Below are positions 15,243 through 22,755 of a stretch of 47,747 nucleotides of DNA, piece by piece (position 1 is the stretch's first letter; each line of letters starts with the position of its first letter). Both the position numbers and the translations under genes were made by a program. The DNA lies in assembly GCA_020438865.1 (NCBI GenBank), contig JAGQTU010000025.1:1-47747 (forward strand), in the 5' to 3' direction. A model generated the notes under the pieces. The model had not been told where the DNA came from. It saw nothing but the letters and a program-made list of their open reading frames with translations, and did no database searches. Origin of the DNA: Mycobacterium sp. GTDB lineage: Bacteria; Actinomycetota; Actinomycetes; Mycobacteriales; Mycobacteriaceae.

Positions 15243-17606
15243 GTGCTGGGATCAGAGCCACTACTGGCGGGCATGCGGGTCCTGGACCTCTCCGACGGCC
15301 GGGCCGACGCGGTGACGCGGCTGTTGGCCGATCTGGGCGCCGACGTCCTCAAGCTCGAGCCGCCGGAGGGCAGTCCGGCCCGCAGCGAACGGCCCACCCT
15401 GGCCGGGGTGAGCATCCCGTTCGCGCTGCACAACGCCAACAAGCGCAGCACCGTGCTGAATTCGACGAATGCACCGGACCGCCGGCTGTTCTTCGAACTG
15501 GCCGCCGAGGCCGACATCATCGTCGACAGCGGGCTCTCCGGCCAGGCGGGGGACTACGGCACCTCGTGCGCGGACCTCGCCGACCGCTACCCGCACCTGG
15601 TCACCATGTCGGTCACCGACTTCGGCGCCGGCGGTCCGCGGGCGTCCTGGCAGGCTACCGACCCGGTGCTGTACGCGATGTCCACCGCGCTGTCCCGGTC
15701 GGGGCCCACCACCGGCGTTCCGGTGCTGCCGCCCGACGGCATCGCCTCGGCGACCGCGGCAGTCCAGGCGGCGTGGGCCCTGCTGGTGGCCTACTTCAAC
15801 CGGTTGCGTTGCGGCGCAGGCGATCACATCGACTTCTCCAGGTTCGATGCCACCGTGCTGGCGCTGGACCCGCCGTTCGGAACCCAGGGTCAGGCCGCGA
15901 CCGCCCGCAACCTGGCCGACCGGTGGCGGGGCCGGCCCCGCAACCAGGACGCCTACCCGATCTTCCGGTGCGGCGACGGTTACGTCCGCATCTGTGTGCT
16001 CTCGCCGCGGCAATGGCGCGGGATGCGGGCCTGGCTGGGGGAGCCGGCGCAGTTCCAGGATCCGGCCTTCGACACCATCGCGGCCCGCACGAAGTCCTTC
16101 GGCGAGTTGGGGTCAATGATCGCCGAGTTGTTCGCCGGGCAGAGCATGGCGCGGTTGGTCGCCGACGGGCAGGCGCACGGGGTGCCGATCGCCGCGGTGC
16201 TGGAGGCGTCGGCGGCGCTGGAATCCGAGCACTTCCGGGCGGTCGGCGCACTCGCCGACGCCGAGTTGGCGCCCGGGGTTCGCACCGCCATCCCGGTCGG
16301 CTACTGGGTGGTCGACGGATCGCACGCCGGCTACCGCACCCCGGCCCCGCCGGTCGGCGACAGCGATGTCTGCTGGCCCGCGCCGCCGTTCGCCCCACCG
16401 GCCGGCCAACCGGTGGGCGCCCGCCCACTGGAGGGCATCCGGGTGCTCGACCTGGGCGTGATCGTCGCCGGCGGCGAACTGAGCCGGCTGTTCGGTGATC
16501 TGGGCGCCCAGGTCATCAAGATCGAGAGCGCCGCCTATCCCGATGGACTGCGGCAGACCCGCGCCGGGCAATCGATCAGCGAGTCCTTCGCCCGCGCGCA
16601 CCGCAACCACCTGAGCCTGGGCCTGGACATCCGAAGCCCGCAGGGTGCCGCGATCTTCGCCCGCCTGGTCGCCGCCTCCGATGCGGTGTTCGCGAACTTC
16701 AAGCCCGGAACCCTTGCCGGCCTTGGCTTTCCCTACGAACGGCTGCATGAGCTCAATCCCGCCATCGTGCTGGCCGAGAGCAGCGCGTTCGGCGACACCG
16801 GGCCGTGGAGCGCGCGGATGGGCTACGGACCGCTGGTGCGGGCCACCGTCGGAGTGACCTCGCTGTGGACCTCCGACGAAGCCGCCGACCCCGCGCGCCC
16901 GCACGCCTTCTACGACGCCACCACGATCTTTCCCGACCACGTGGTCGGCCGAATCAGCGCGATCGGCGCGCTGGCGGCCCTGATCCGGCGGCAACGCAAC
17001 GGTCTCGGCGCCCGGCTGCACGTCTCGCAGGCCGAGGCCGCCATCAACCAGCTCGACATCCTCTACACCGCCCGGGCCGCGGCGGCGCACTCCGGCGGTG
17101 TCGAACCGGACGGGGTGACCCACGCCGTGCTGCCGTGCGCCGGCGACGACGAATGGTGCGTGGTCTCACTGCGATCCGACGCCGATCGACGGGCCGCCGC
17201 CGAACTGACCGGGTCGGATCCGGCCGGGCTGCCGGATGGGCTGGCGCAGTGGGCGTCGGGCCGCACCCCGGCCGAGGCCGCCGAGGCGCTGCAGTCGCGC
17301 GGGCTGGCCGCGGGGCCGATGAACCGGGCCGGCGACCTGTTGGCGGATCCGCAGCTGCGCGCCAGGGCGACGCTGGCCGAGATGGCGCACCCGCTGCTGG
17401 AGCATCCGCTGCCCACCGAGGCCGGCCCGGCGCCCTACCGGCACATCCCGCCGGCTCCGCAGCGCCCCGCACCGCTGCCCGGCGCAGACACCCGGCAGGT
17501 CTGCCGAGAGGTCCTGGCGATGGCCGACAGCGATGTCGACGGTCTGCTTGCCGACGGCGTACTGTTCAGCACCGCAGAGGCGGAGAAGAGGGGAGTCCCG
17601 GAATGA
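15243..17606 (+). CDS. Two-domain CaiB/BaiF CoA-transferase (Rv1866-like)
   Basis: A 787-residue fusion of two class III CoA-transferase domains (about 1-380 and 393-787), enzymes that move CoA between carboxylic acids through an aspartyl-CoA anhydride. Each half starts with the same pattern: MRVLDLSDGRADAV...LGADVLKLE and IRVLDLGVIVAGGE...LGAQVIKIE. At the position of the formyl-CoA transferase nucleophile the first half has Asp202 (DFSRFDATV) and the second has Glu598 (HVSQAEAAI). M. tuberculosis Rv1866 is, as I recall, of similar length. The stop overlaps the ATG of the aldehyde dehydrogenase by four bases (ATGA), so the two are translationally coupled. The acyl substrate is unknown. Confidence 0.9.
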   Translation: MLGSEPLLAGMRVLDLSDGRADAVTRLLADLGADVLKLEPPEGSPARSERPTLAGVSIPFALHNANKRSTVLNSTNAPDRRLFFELAAEADIIVDSGLSGQAGDYGTSCADLADRYPHLVTMSVTDFGAGGPRASWQATDPVLYAMSTALSRSGPTTGVPVLPPDGIASATAAVQAAWALLVAYFNRLRCGAGDHIDFSRFDATVLALDPPFGTQGQAATARNLADRWRGRPRNQDAYPIFRCGDGYVRICVLSPRQWRGMRAWLGEPAQFQDPAFDTIAARTKSFGELGSMIAELFAGQSMARLVADGQAHGVPIAAVLEASAALESEHFRAVGALADAELAPGVRTAIPVGYWVVDGSHAGYRTPAPPVGDSDVCWPAPPFAPPAGQPVGARPLEGIRVLDLGVIVAGGELSRLFGDLGAQVIKIESAAYPDGLRQTRAGQSISESFARAHRNHLSLGLDIRSPQGAAIFARLVAASDAVFANFKPGTLAGLGFPYERLHELNPAIVLAESSAFGDTGPWSARMGYGPLVRATVGVTSLWTSDEAADPARPHAFYDATTIFPDHVVGRISAIGALAALIRRQRNGLGARLHVSQAEAAINQLDILYTARAAAAHSGGVEPDGVTHAVLPCAGDDEWCVVSLRSDADRRAAAELTGSDPAGLPDGLAQWASGRTPAEAAEALQSRGLAAGPMNRAGDLLADPQLRARATLAEMAHPLLEHPLPTEAGPAPYRHIPPAPQRPAPLPGADTRQVCREVLAMADSDVDGLLADGVLFSTAEAEKRGVPE

Positions 17607-19039
17607 CTACCGGCGCAAGGGTTTTCATCGACGGCCGGCTGCGGCCGGCCGATCAGGCCGAACCGGTTCTGGAGGCGGCGACCGGCGAGCCGCTCGGTGA
17701 CGGCGCCAGCGCCACCGCCGCCGAGGTCGACGACGCGGTCGCCGCCGCACGCACCGCGCTGGCGGAGTGGTCGTCGGCGTCCCCGGACCATCGCGCCGAG
17801 GTGCTGGGCGGCTTCGCGGCCGCGCTGCAGCGGCGCGCCCGCACCACCGACCGACTCGTGACGCGGGAGAACGGCATGCCGATGTCGTTGTCCCGCGGGG
17901 CGAACGGCGCGTTCCCCGCCGCACTGCTGCGCTACTACGCCCAGCTGATCACCGAGACCCCGATCGAGGAGATCCGGCCCAGCGTCATCGGACACACCAT
18001 CGTGCGCCGGGAACCGGTGGGTGTGGTGGCCGCGGTGGTGCCGTGGAACTACCCGCAGGCGCTGTCGGCGTTCAAGCTGGCGCCCGCCCTGGCCGCCGGC
18101 TGCACGGTGGTGCTCAAGGCCGCGCCCGAGACCGCGCTGGACGCCCTGGTGTTCGCCGAGGCGGCGCAGGAGTGCGGGCTGCCGCCCGGCGTGCTCAACA
18201 TCGTGCCGGGGGCGGTGGAAACCGGCGCGCACCTGGTCTCCCATCCCGGGGTGGACAAGGTCAGCTTCACCGGGTCCACCGCCGCGGGCCGGGCCATCGG
18301 CGAGGTCTGCGGTCGGCTGCTGCGCCCGGTGACCCTCGAACTGGGCGGTAAGTCCGCGGCGATCATCCTCGACGACGCCGACCTGGACGTGACCATGAAG
18401 GGACTGCAATCGGCCTCGTTCGTGAACAACGGCCAGACCTGTTACCTCAGCTCCCGCATCCTGGCGCCGCGGTCCCGCTACGACGATGTGGTGGCTGCGC
18501 TGGTCGCCCTGGTGGACGGCATGAAGGTCGGCGACCCGCTGGACCCGGCCACCGACATCGGCCCGCTGGTCAGCGCCCGCCAGCGCGACCGGGTGCTCGG
18601 CTACATCGAAGCCGGGCGTAACAGCGATGCGAAACTCGTTGTGGGCGGCTCGGTCCCGGCCGATCAGCCGCGGGGCTGGTTCGTCGCACCGACGGTCTTC
18701 GCCGACGTGCGCAACTCCGATCGCATCGCGCAGGAGGAGATCTTCGGGCCGGTGCTGGCCGTCATTCCCTACAACGGGGACGCCGAGGCGATCGCGTTGG
18801 CCAACGACAGCGAGTTCGGCCTGGCCGGCACGGTCTGGTCCAGCGACGACGACCGGGCCACCGAGGTGGCCCGCGAGATCCGCACCGGAACCGTCGGCGT
18901 CAACGACTACCAGCTGGACTTCCGGGCGCCGTTCGGCGGTGTGAAGGCCAGCGGCATCGGCCGGGAACTGGGACCGGAGGGCCTGGAGGCGTTCTTCAGC
19001 CTCAAGTCCATCTACCGGACGGGGCCGGCCGACTCCTGA
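17603..19039 (+). CDS. NAD(P)-dependent aldehyde dehydrogenase
   Basis: A 478-residue member of the ALDH superfamily, oxidising an aldehyde to a carboxylate. The catalytic Cys280 is in FVNNGQTCYL and the general base Glu246 in VTLELGGKS. VVPWNYPQ near 146-151, VSFTGSTAAG and the late EEIFGPVLAV motif are intact. The ATG at 17603 overlaps the CoA-transferase stop (ATGA). Together the pair could turn an aldehyde into an acid and then load it with CoA. A convergent hairpin ends the unit. Confidence 0.93.
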   Translation: MTTGARVFIDGRLRPADQAEPVLEAATGEPLGDGASATAAEVDDAVAAARTALAEWSSASPDHRAEVLGGFAAALQRRARTTDRLVTRENGMPMSLSRGANGAFPAALLRYYAQLITETPIEEIRPSVIGHTIVRREPVGVVAAVVPWNYPQALSAFKLAPALAAGCTVVLKAAPETALDALVFAEAAQECGLPPGVLNIVPGAVETGAHLVSHPGVDKVSFTGSTAAGRAIGEVCGRLLRPVTLELGGKSAAIILDDADLDVTMKGLQSASFVNNGQTCYLSSRILAPRSRYDDVVAALVALVDGMKVGDPLDPATDIGPLVSARQRDRVLGYIEAGRNSDAKLVVGGSVPADQPRGWFVAPTVFADVRNSDRIAQEEIFGPVLAVIPYNGDAEAIALANDSEFGLAGTVWSSDDDRATEVAREIRTGTVGVNDYQLDFRAPFGGVKASGIGRELGPEGLEAFFSLKSIYRTGPADS

Positions 19040-19041
19040 GT

Positions 19042-19060
19042 TCGGTCGGCCCGCGACCGA
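19042..19060. terminator. Short bidirectional hairpin
   Basis: TCGGTCG (19042-19048) pairs with CGACCGA (19054-19060) around GCCCG, between the convergent stop codons of the aldehyde dehydrogenase and the Gly-rich lipoprotein. The 7-bp stem has no T-run. Confidence 0.45.
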
Positions 19061-19501
19061 TTACGGCGTGCCGATGCAGCCGACGCCGTTGACGCAGCCA
19101 CCGCCGCCGCCCGGGCCGCCGCCACCGCTGCCGACGCCGGGAATCGATCCGCTGCCGCCGCCGGGTCCGCCGCTGCCACTCGGCCCGCCGGGAATCTCAC
19201 CGCCGCCACCGCCGGGTCCGCCGCCACCGGTTGGACCGCCCGGAACCGCGCCACCGCCGCCCGCCGGGCCGCCGCCACCGGTCGCCCCGCCGGGCGTCTC
19301 GGTGCCGGTACCGCCGTCGCCCGGGCTGTTGGTGGGCGTCACCACCTCCGATGACGTGGTGGATGTCGTGGTGGACGTCGTCGATGTGCTGCTCTCGGTC
19401 GACCCGCTGTTGTTCCCGCAACCGACCGCCAACGCGAGCACCGCGGCGCTCCCGACAATCGTCATCCTCGTTCTGGACGCGGTTCTGGACGCAAATGGCA
19501 T
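19061..19501 (-). CDS. Glycine-rich putative lipoprotein
   Basis: A 146-residue exported protein I cannot assign to a family. A basic start (MPFASRTASRTRM) and hydrophobic stretch (TIVGSAAVLALAVGC) end in a likely lipidation Cys at about 28; the -3 residue is Ala rather than Leu/Val, so lipidation is probable, not certain. A Ser/Thr-rich linker follows (SSTSTTSTTTSTTSS). The last 80 residues are almost all Gly, Pro and Ser in repeats of GGP-xGGGG and IPG, closing with CVNGVGCIGTP, whose two Cys may pair. GAGGG lies upstream of the ATG. The Thr-rich part is a candidate for O-mannosylation. Confidence 0.7.
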   Translation of the reverse strand: MPFASRTASRTRMTIVGSAAVLALAVGCGNNSGSTESSTSTTSTTTSTTSSEVVTPTNSPGDGGTGTETPGGATGGGGPAGGGGAVPGGPTGGGGPGGGGGEIPGGPSGSGGPGGGSGSIPGVGSGGGGPGGGGGCVNGVGCIGTP

Positions 19502-19560
19502 GCGAACCCTCACTCTCAACTCGGCAACACTTCGCTTTACCCGCAATCCACCCGGAGAAA

Positions 19561-19577
19561 CCGCGGTGTCACCGCGG
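19561..19577. promoter_or_regulatory. 17-bp palindrome in a divergent promoter region
   Basis: CCGCGGTG-T-CACCGCGG is a perfect inverted repeat between two divergent lipoprotein genes (starts at 19501 and 19601). A possible -10, TAGCGT (19589-19594), lies 6 bases before the rightward GTG. It is a candidate operator for a regulator not identified here. Confidence 0.45.
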
Positions 19578-19600
19578 CGGGGATGAACTAGCGTCGGGTC

Positions 19601-19957
19601 GTGCGTTTCGCCTGGCTTCCGGTCGCCGTCGGCGTGGGCCTGGTGGCGTGCAGCACCGCCCCGCCGCCGGTCCGGGCCGAACACCTGAGCCGGGCGTCGT
19701 TCGGCGGCGCCTGGCCGTTCACGCCGGCCGCCGGAACGCTGACCTGTCACATGTCGAAGGGCGGGTCGATCACCTTCACCCCCGACGGAAGCCGCACCAC
19801 CTACGCCGTGGACGAGACTGCCGATGAGTGGTCGGCCAAGGAGGGCTGGCACCCGATGACCGAGATAGCGCTCGACGACCCGGGCCTGCCCGGCCTGAAG
19901 GTCAGCGAACGCGACGTCGTGCGGCAGGGCAGGCGAATCTGCGAGGCGGCGGGTTAG
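19601..19957 (+). CDS. DUF2511-like lipoprotein
   Basis: A 118-residue lipoprotein. The signal (RFAWLPVAVGVGLVACS) has a canonical LVAC lipobox with Cys17. The mature part follows the DUF2511 (YebY-like) pattern: WPFTPAAGTLTCHMSKGGSITFTPDG, YAVDETADEW, then a C-terminal RRICEAAG with a second Cys likely bonded to the one in LTCHM. The function is unknown. The GTG start has no ribosome site and may be leaderless. It diverges from the Gly-rich lipoprotein, sharing a 99-base region that carries a palindrome. Confidence 0.8.
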   Translation: MRFAWLPVAVGVGLVACSTAPPPVRAEHLSRASFGGAWPFTPAAGTLTCHMSKGGSITFTPDGSRTTYAVDETADEWSAKEGWHPMTEIALDDPGLPGLKVSERDVVRQGRRICEAAG

Positions 19958-20171
19958 CCCGCGGCGCCCCGGCCGACCCCGCGGACGAAGATGCCGACCA
20001 ACTGGGCGACGTAGTCCGGCCGCACCGGTGAGCCGGTGAAGATGGGTCCTGCAGCACCGCGGTCGGCGGCGCGCCGAAACACCACCGCGACGTCGTCAGC
20101 TCGTCGAGACCGCGAGCCAGCATCTCCTCGAGAGCCGCCCGCAGAACGACCGCACGGGTACCGGAATCCAC
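19954..20171 (-). pseudogene. Remnant of a TetR-family regulator
   Basis: Leftward from a GTG at 20171 one frame reads VDSGTRAVVLRAALEEMLAR followed by GLDELT, the first helices of a TetR HTH. A second frame then reads ADDVAVVFRRAADRG and, to the stop at 19954, PDYVAQLVGIFVRGVGRG, which looks like a TetR C-terminal dimer helix. The recognition helix and the whole ligand core (roughly 120 residues) are missing and the frame changes at the join near 20100. This is an internal deletion plus frameshift. It lies directly downstream of the arylsulfatase gene and may once have regulated it. Confidence 0.6.
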
Positions 20172-20203
20172 CTTCGCCCCCCAGCATTGCCGCTCCGCCC
20201 CGG

Positions 20204-22525
20204 TCAGTCCCGGGCGAACGCCGCCGCCGCCAGCTTCTCCAGGTCCAGGTACTGGTCCTCGCCGATGTCGACCGCGACCCCGATGATCCGCCCACCGGTG
20301 AACGGGAAGTTCGGCGGGTAGGACCGGCTCACCGGATCGGCGCTGTCGTAGCCGACGCACAGCCCGTCGCCGCACAGGGTGAACGGCCCGATCTGGGCCC
20401 GCATCGGCCCCTCGGCGACCACCTCGTCACCCACGTAGAGCTTCGCGGTTCCCAGCGATTCCATGTGCTCGCCCGCGCCCTCCCGGACGAACTCCACGCC
20501 CAGGGTCAGCTGCCCGGGCTGCAACTCCGGGGAGACGAAGACCTGTTCGGGTTTGATGCCCAGGAAGTTGTAGACATAGTGCAGCTTGCGGTCCCTGATG
20601 AACAGCGAGTGCCCCCCGAAACGCGACCCGTGCGCGAAGATCACACCCTCGGACTCCGGGGTCACCTCGACGTCGGCCAGGATCTTGTAGGAGCGGCCGC
20701 GGATGTTGACCGCGGTGGACTCGGGCACCGGTGAGGTGTCCGGGTAGTAGATGTAGCGCGACCGGGGCGGTTCGCCCTGCGGGCGCTCGTCGGTAATCTG
20801 CTCGATGGCCGGCCGGTCATCAAGGGGCAGAACAAAGTTCGCCTCGGCCTCCTCGAACCAGGCGGCGATCAGCTCCTGCAGCTTCTCCGGGTGTTCCTCG
20901 GCGAGGTTGCGCGCCTCGGCGCGGTCCTCATCGACGTGGTAGAGCTCCCAGCGGTCCTGGTCGAAATGTCCTTTGCCGCTGATCGGCGCGTGCAGGGCGG
21001 CGGCCTTCCAGCCGTCCTGCCAGATGCCGCGGGTGCCCAGCATCGAGAAGTACTGCCGTTTCTTGGTGGTCGGGACGTTGGCGTCGTCGAAGCTGTAGCG
21101 CATCGACACCCCGTTGAGCGGGTACTGCTCGACCCCGCGGTACACCGTGGGCATCTCCAGGCCGACGGCCTCCAGGATGGTCGGCACGATGTCGGTGGAG
21201 TGGTGGTACTGGTGGCGCATCTCGCCGCGGGCCTTCATCCCCTTGGGCCAGTGGATGACCAGCGGGTCGCAGGTGCCGCCGGCGTACTGCGAGTAGCGCT
21301 TGAACATCTGGAACGGCGTGGAGAAGGCGACCGCCCAGCCGGTCGGGTAGTGGTTGTAGGTCTCCGGGCCGCCCAGCTCGTCGAAGTAGGACAGGTTCTC
21401 CTCGAGGCTGTCCGGGAAGCCGTTGAAGAACTTGTTCTCGTTCACCGATCCGTTCGGGGTGCCCTCGCCGGAGGCGCCGTTGTCGGCGCAGTAGAAGATG
21501 ATCGTGTTGTCCAGCTGGCCGGTGCGCTCGAGGAAGTCGACGATGCGGCCCACCTGGGCGTCGGTGTACTCCGAGAAGCCGGCGAAGACCTCGGCCATCC
21601 GGCAGAACAGCCGCTTCTCGTCCTCGTTGAGCTCGGCCCACGGCCGCACGTAGTCGGCCTCGTTGGCGACGTCGTCGGGCATCGGGTTCAGCGGCGTCAG
21701 CTCGGTGCCGGCCGGCACCACGCCGCGCTCGATCATCCGGGCCAGCACCCACTCCCGGTAGGCCTCGTAACCGTCGTCGAACACGCCCTTGTACTTGTCG
21801 ATGTACTCCTGCGGGCTGTGGTGCGGGGCGTGGTTGGCCCCCGGGCAGAACCACATGAACCACGGCTTCGACGGGCCCGAGGACCGCAGGTCCTGCAGCA
21901 TCTTGATGGCCTGATCGGCGAGGTCCTTGGACAGGTGGTAGCCCTCTTCGGGGGTGTAGGGCGGTTCGATGGCGTGGTTGTCCTCGATCAGGTCGGGATA
22001 CCACTGGTTGGTCTCGCCGCCCAGGAAGCCGTAGAACCGGTCGAAGCCCTTGGACAGCGGCCACTCCGAGCGGCTGCCCGCCGGGGAGAGGTCCTCGACC
22101 GGGACGTTGTGGTTCTTGCCCAGCCACATGGTCGCGTAGCCGTTGTCCTGCAGCACCTGGCCGATGGTCGCGCACTCGGCGGGCAGTCGGCCGGCCGCGC
22201 CGGGGAAGCCCATCGAGCCCTCGGTGATCGACGCGCACCGGTTGACGTGGTGGTTGCGGCCGGTGAGGAAGGTCGAGCGGGTAGGCGAGCACAGTGCGGT
22301 GGTGTGCCACTGGGTGTAGGTGATGCCGTTGTCGGCCAACCGGTCCATCGTGGGCATGTTGATCCGCCCGCCGTAGGGCGACCAGGCCGCCAGACCGGTG
22401 TCGTCGTAGAGCACGATCAGGACGTTGGGCGCGCCCTCCGGCGGCTTCTTCAGTTCGAACGGCTTCCAGTCCGGGACCGAATCGCGAATGTCGAGCTTGA
22501 TGACCCCGTTGAATTCCTCGGTCAC
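20204..22525 (-). CDS. Arylsulfatase, formylglycine-dependent
   Basis: A 773-residue type I sulfatase, hydrolysing sulfate esters. The C-x-P-x-R motif (LCSPTRSTFLTGR) places the Cys to be converted to formylglycine at residue 79; the metal-binding DDTG is near 41-44 and DNGA near 375. The long C-terminal part carries the RFGGHSLFIRDRKLHYVYNF beta domain seen in the mycobacterial AtsA/AtsD group of about 780 residues. The GTG at 22525 is chosen for the GGAAAGGA just upstream. No signal peptide is visible, so it is probably cytosolic. Activity needs formylglycine-generating enzyme, not encoded in the window. Confidence 0.92.
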   Translation of the reverse strand: MTEEFNGVIKLDIRDSVPDWKPFELKKPPEGAPNVLIVLYDDTGLAAWSPYGGRINMPTMDRLADNGITYTQWHTTALCSPTRSTFLTGRNHHVNRCASITEGSMGFPGAAGRLPAECATIGQVLQDNGYATMWLGKNHNVPVEDLSPAGSRSEWPLSKGFDRFYGFLGGETNQWYPDLIEDNHAIEPPYTPEEGYHLSKDLADQAIKMLQDLRSSGPSKPWFMWFCPGANHAPHHSPQEYIDKYKGVFDDGYEAYREWVLARMIERGVVPAGTELTPLNPMPDDVANEADYVRPWAELNEDEKRLFCRMAEVFAGFSEYTDAQVGRIVDFLERTGQLDNTIIFYCADNGASGEGTPNGSVNENKFFNGFPDSLEENLSYFDELGGPETYNHYPTGWAVAFSTPFQMFKRYSQYAGGTCDPLVIHWPKGMKARGEMRHQYHHSTDIVPTILEAVGLEMPTVYRGVEQYPLNGVSMRYSFDDANVPTTKKRQYFSMLGTRGIWQDGWKAAALHAPISGKGHFDQDRWELYHVDEDRAEARNLAEEHPEKLQELIAAWFEEAEANFVLPLDDRPAIEQITDERPQGEPPRSRYIYYPDTSPVPESTAVNIRGRSYKILADVEVTPESEGVIFAHGSRFGGHSLFIRDRKLHYVYNFLGIKPEQVFVSPELQPGQLTLGVEFVREGAGEHMESLGTAKLYVGDEVVAEGPMRAQIGPFTLCGDGLCVGYDSADPVSRSYPPNFPFTGGRIIGVAVDIGEDQYLDLEKLAAAAFARD

Positions 22526-22719
22526 GTTGGTCCTTTCCGACCGTTCGGCTACTGATCGAGGCCAATACTGGCATCGGCGGACAGGTGGTGGGGGCCGACC
22601 CGCCAAATAGAAGGCAACGTCATTTAGACGTCAGCTTCGACTGGCCGAGCGAGTCGCAAAAGCCACGCGGACCCGCCGCGGTGGCACGGCCGCGGTCTCG
22701 GCGGTCCCACACCCGATGC

Positions 22720-22739
22720 TAGGTTTTGACGGGCGTCAA
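22720..22739 (+). promoter_or_regulatory. -10 element with overlapping inverted repeat
   Basis: TAGGTT (22720-22725) is directly followed by TTGACGGGCGTCAA (22726-22739), a 6-bp inverted repeat around GG. It lies where transcription should begin, just before the ribosome site GGAAGGAAG. Candidate repressor site for the thiolase-like gene. Confidence 0.45.
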
Positions 22740-22755
22740 CCGGAAGGAAGCATCG

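Noticed and set aside
19068-19586. Rightward Pro-rich frame opposite the Gly-rich lipoprotein
   Set aside because: The leftward frame has a signal peptide, a lipidation Cys and a ribosome site; the Pro-rich frame has none.
20891-22555. Long frame opposite the first arylsulfatase
   Set aside because: Antisense shadow with low-complexity Val/Gly/Asp composition and no recognisable domain.
22617-22633. ACGTCA direct repeat, 11 bases apart, between the sulfatase and thiolase-like genes
   Set aside because: Only two short copies far from either start codon; could be chance.
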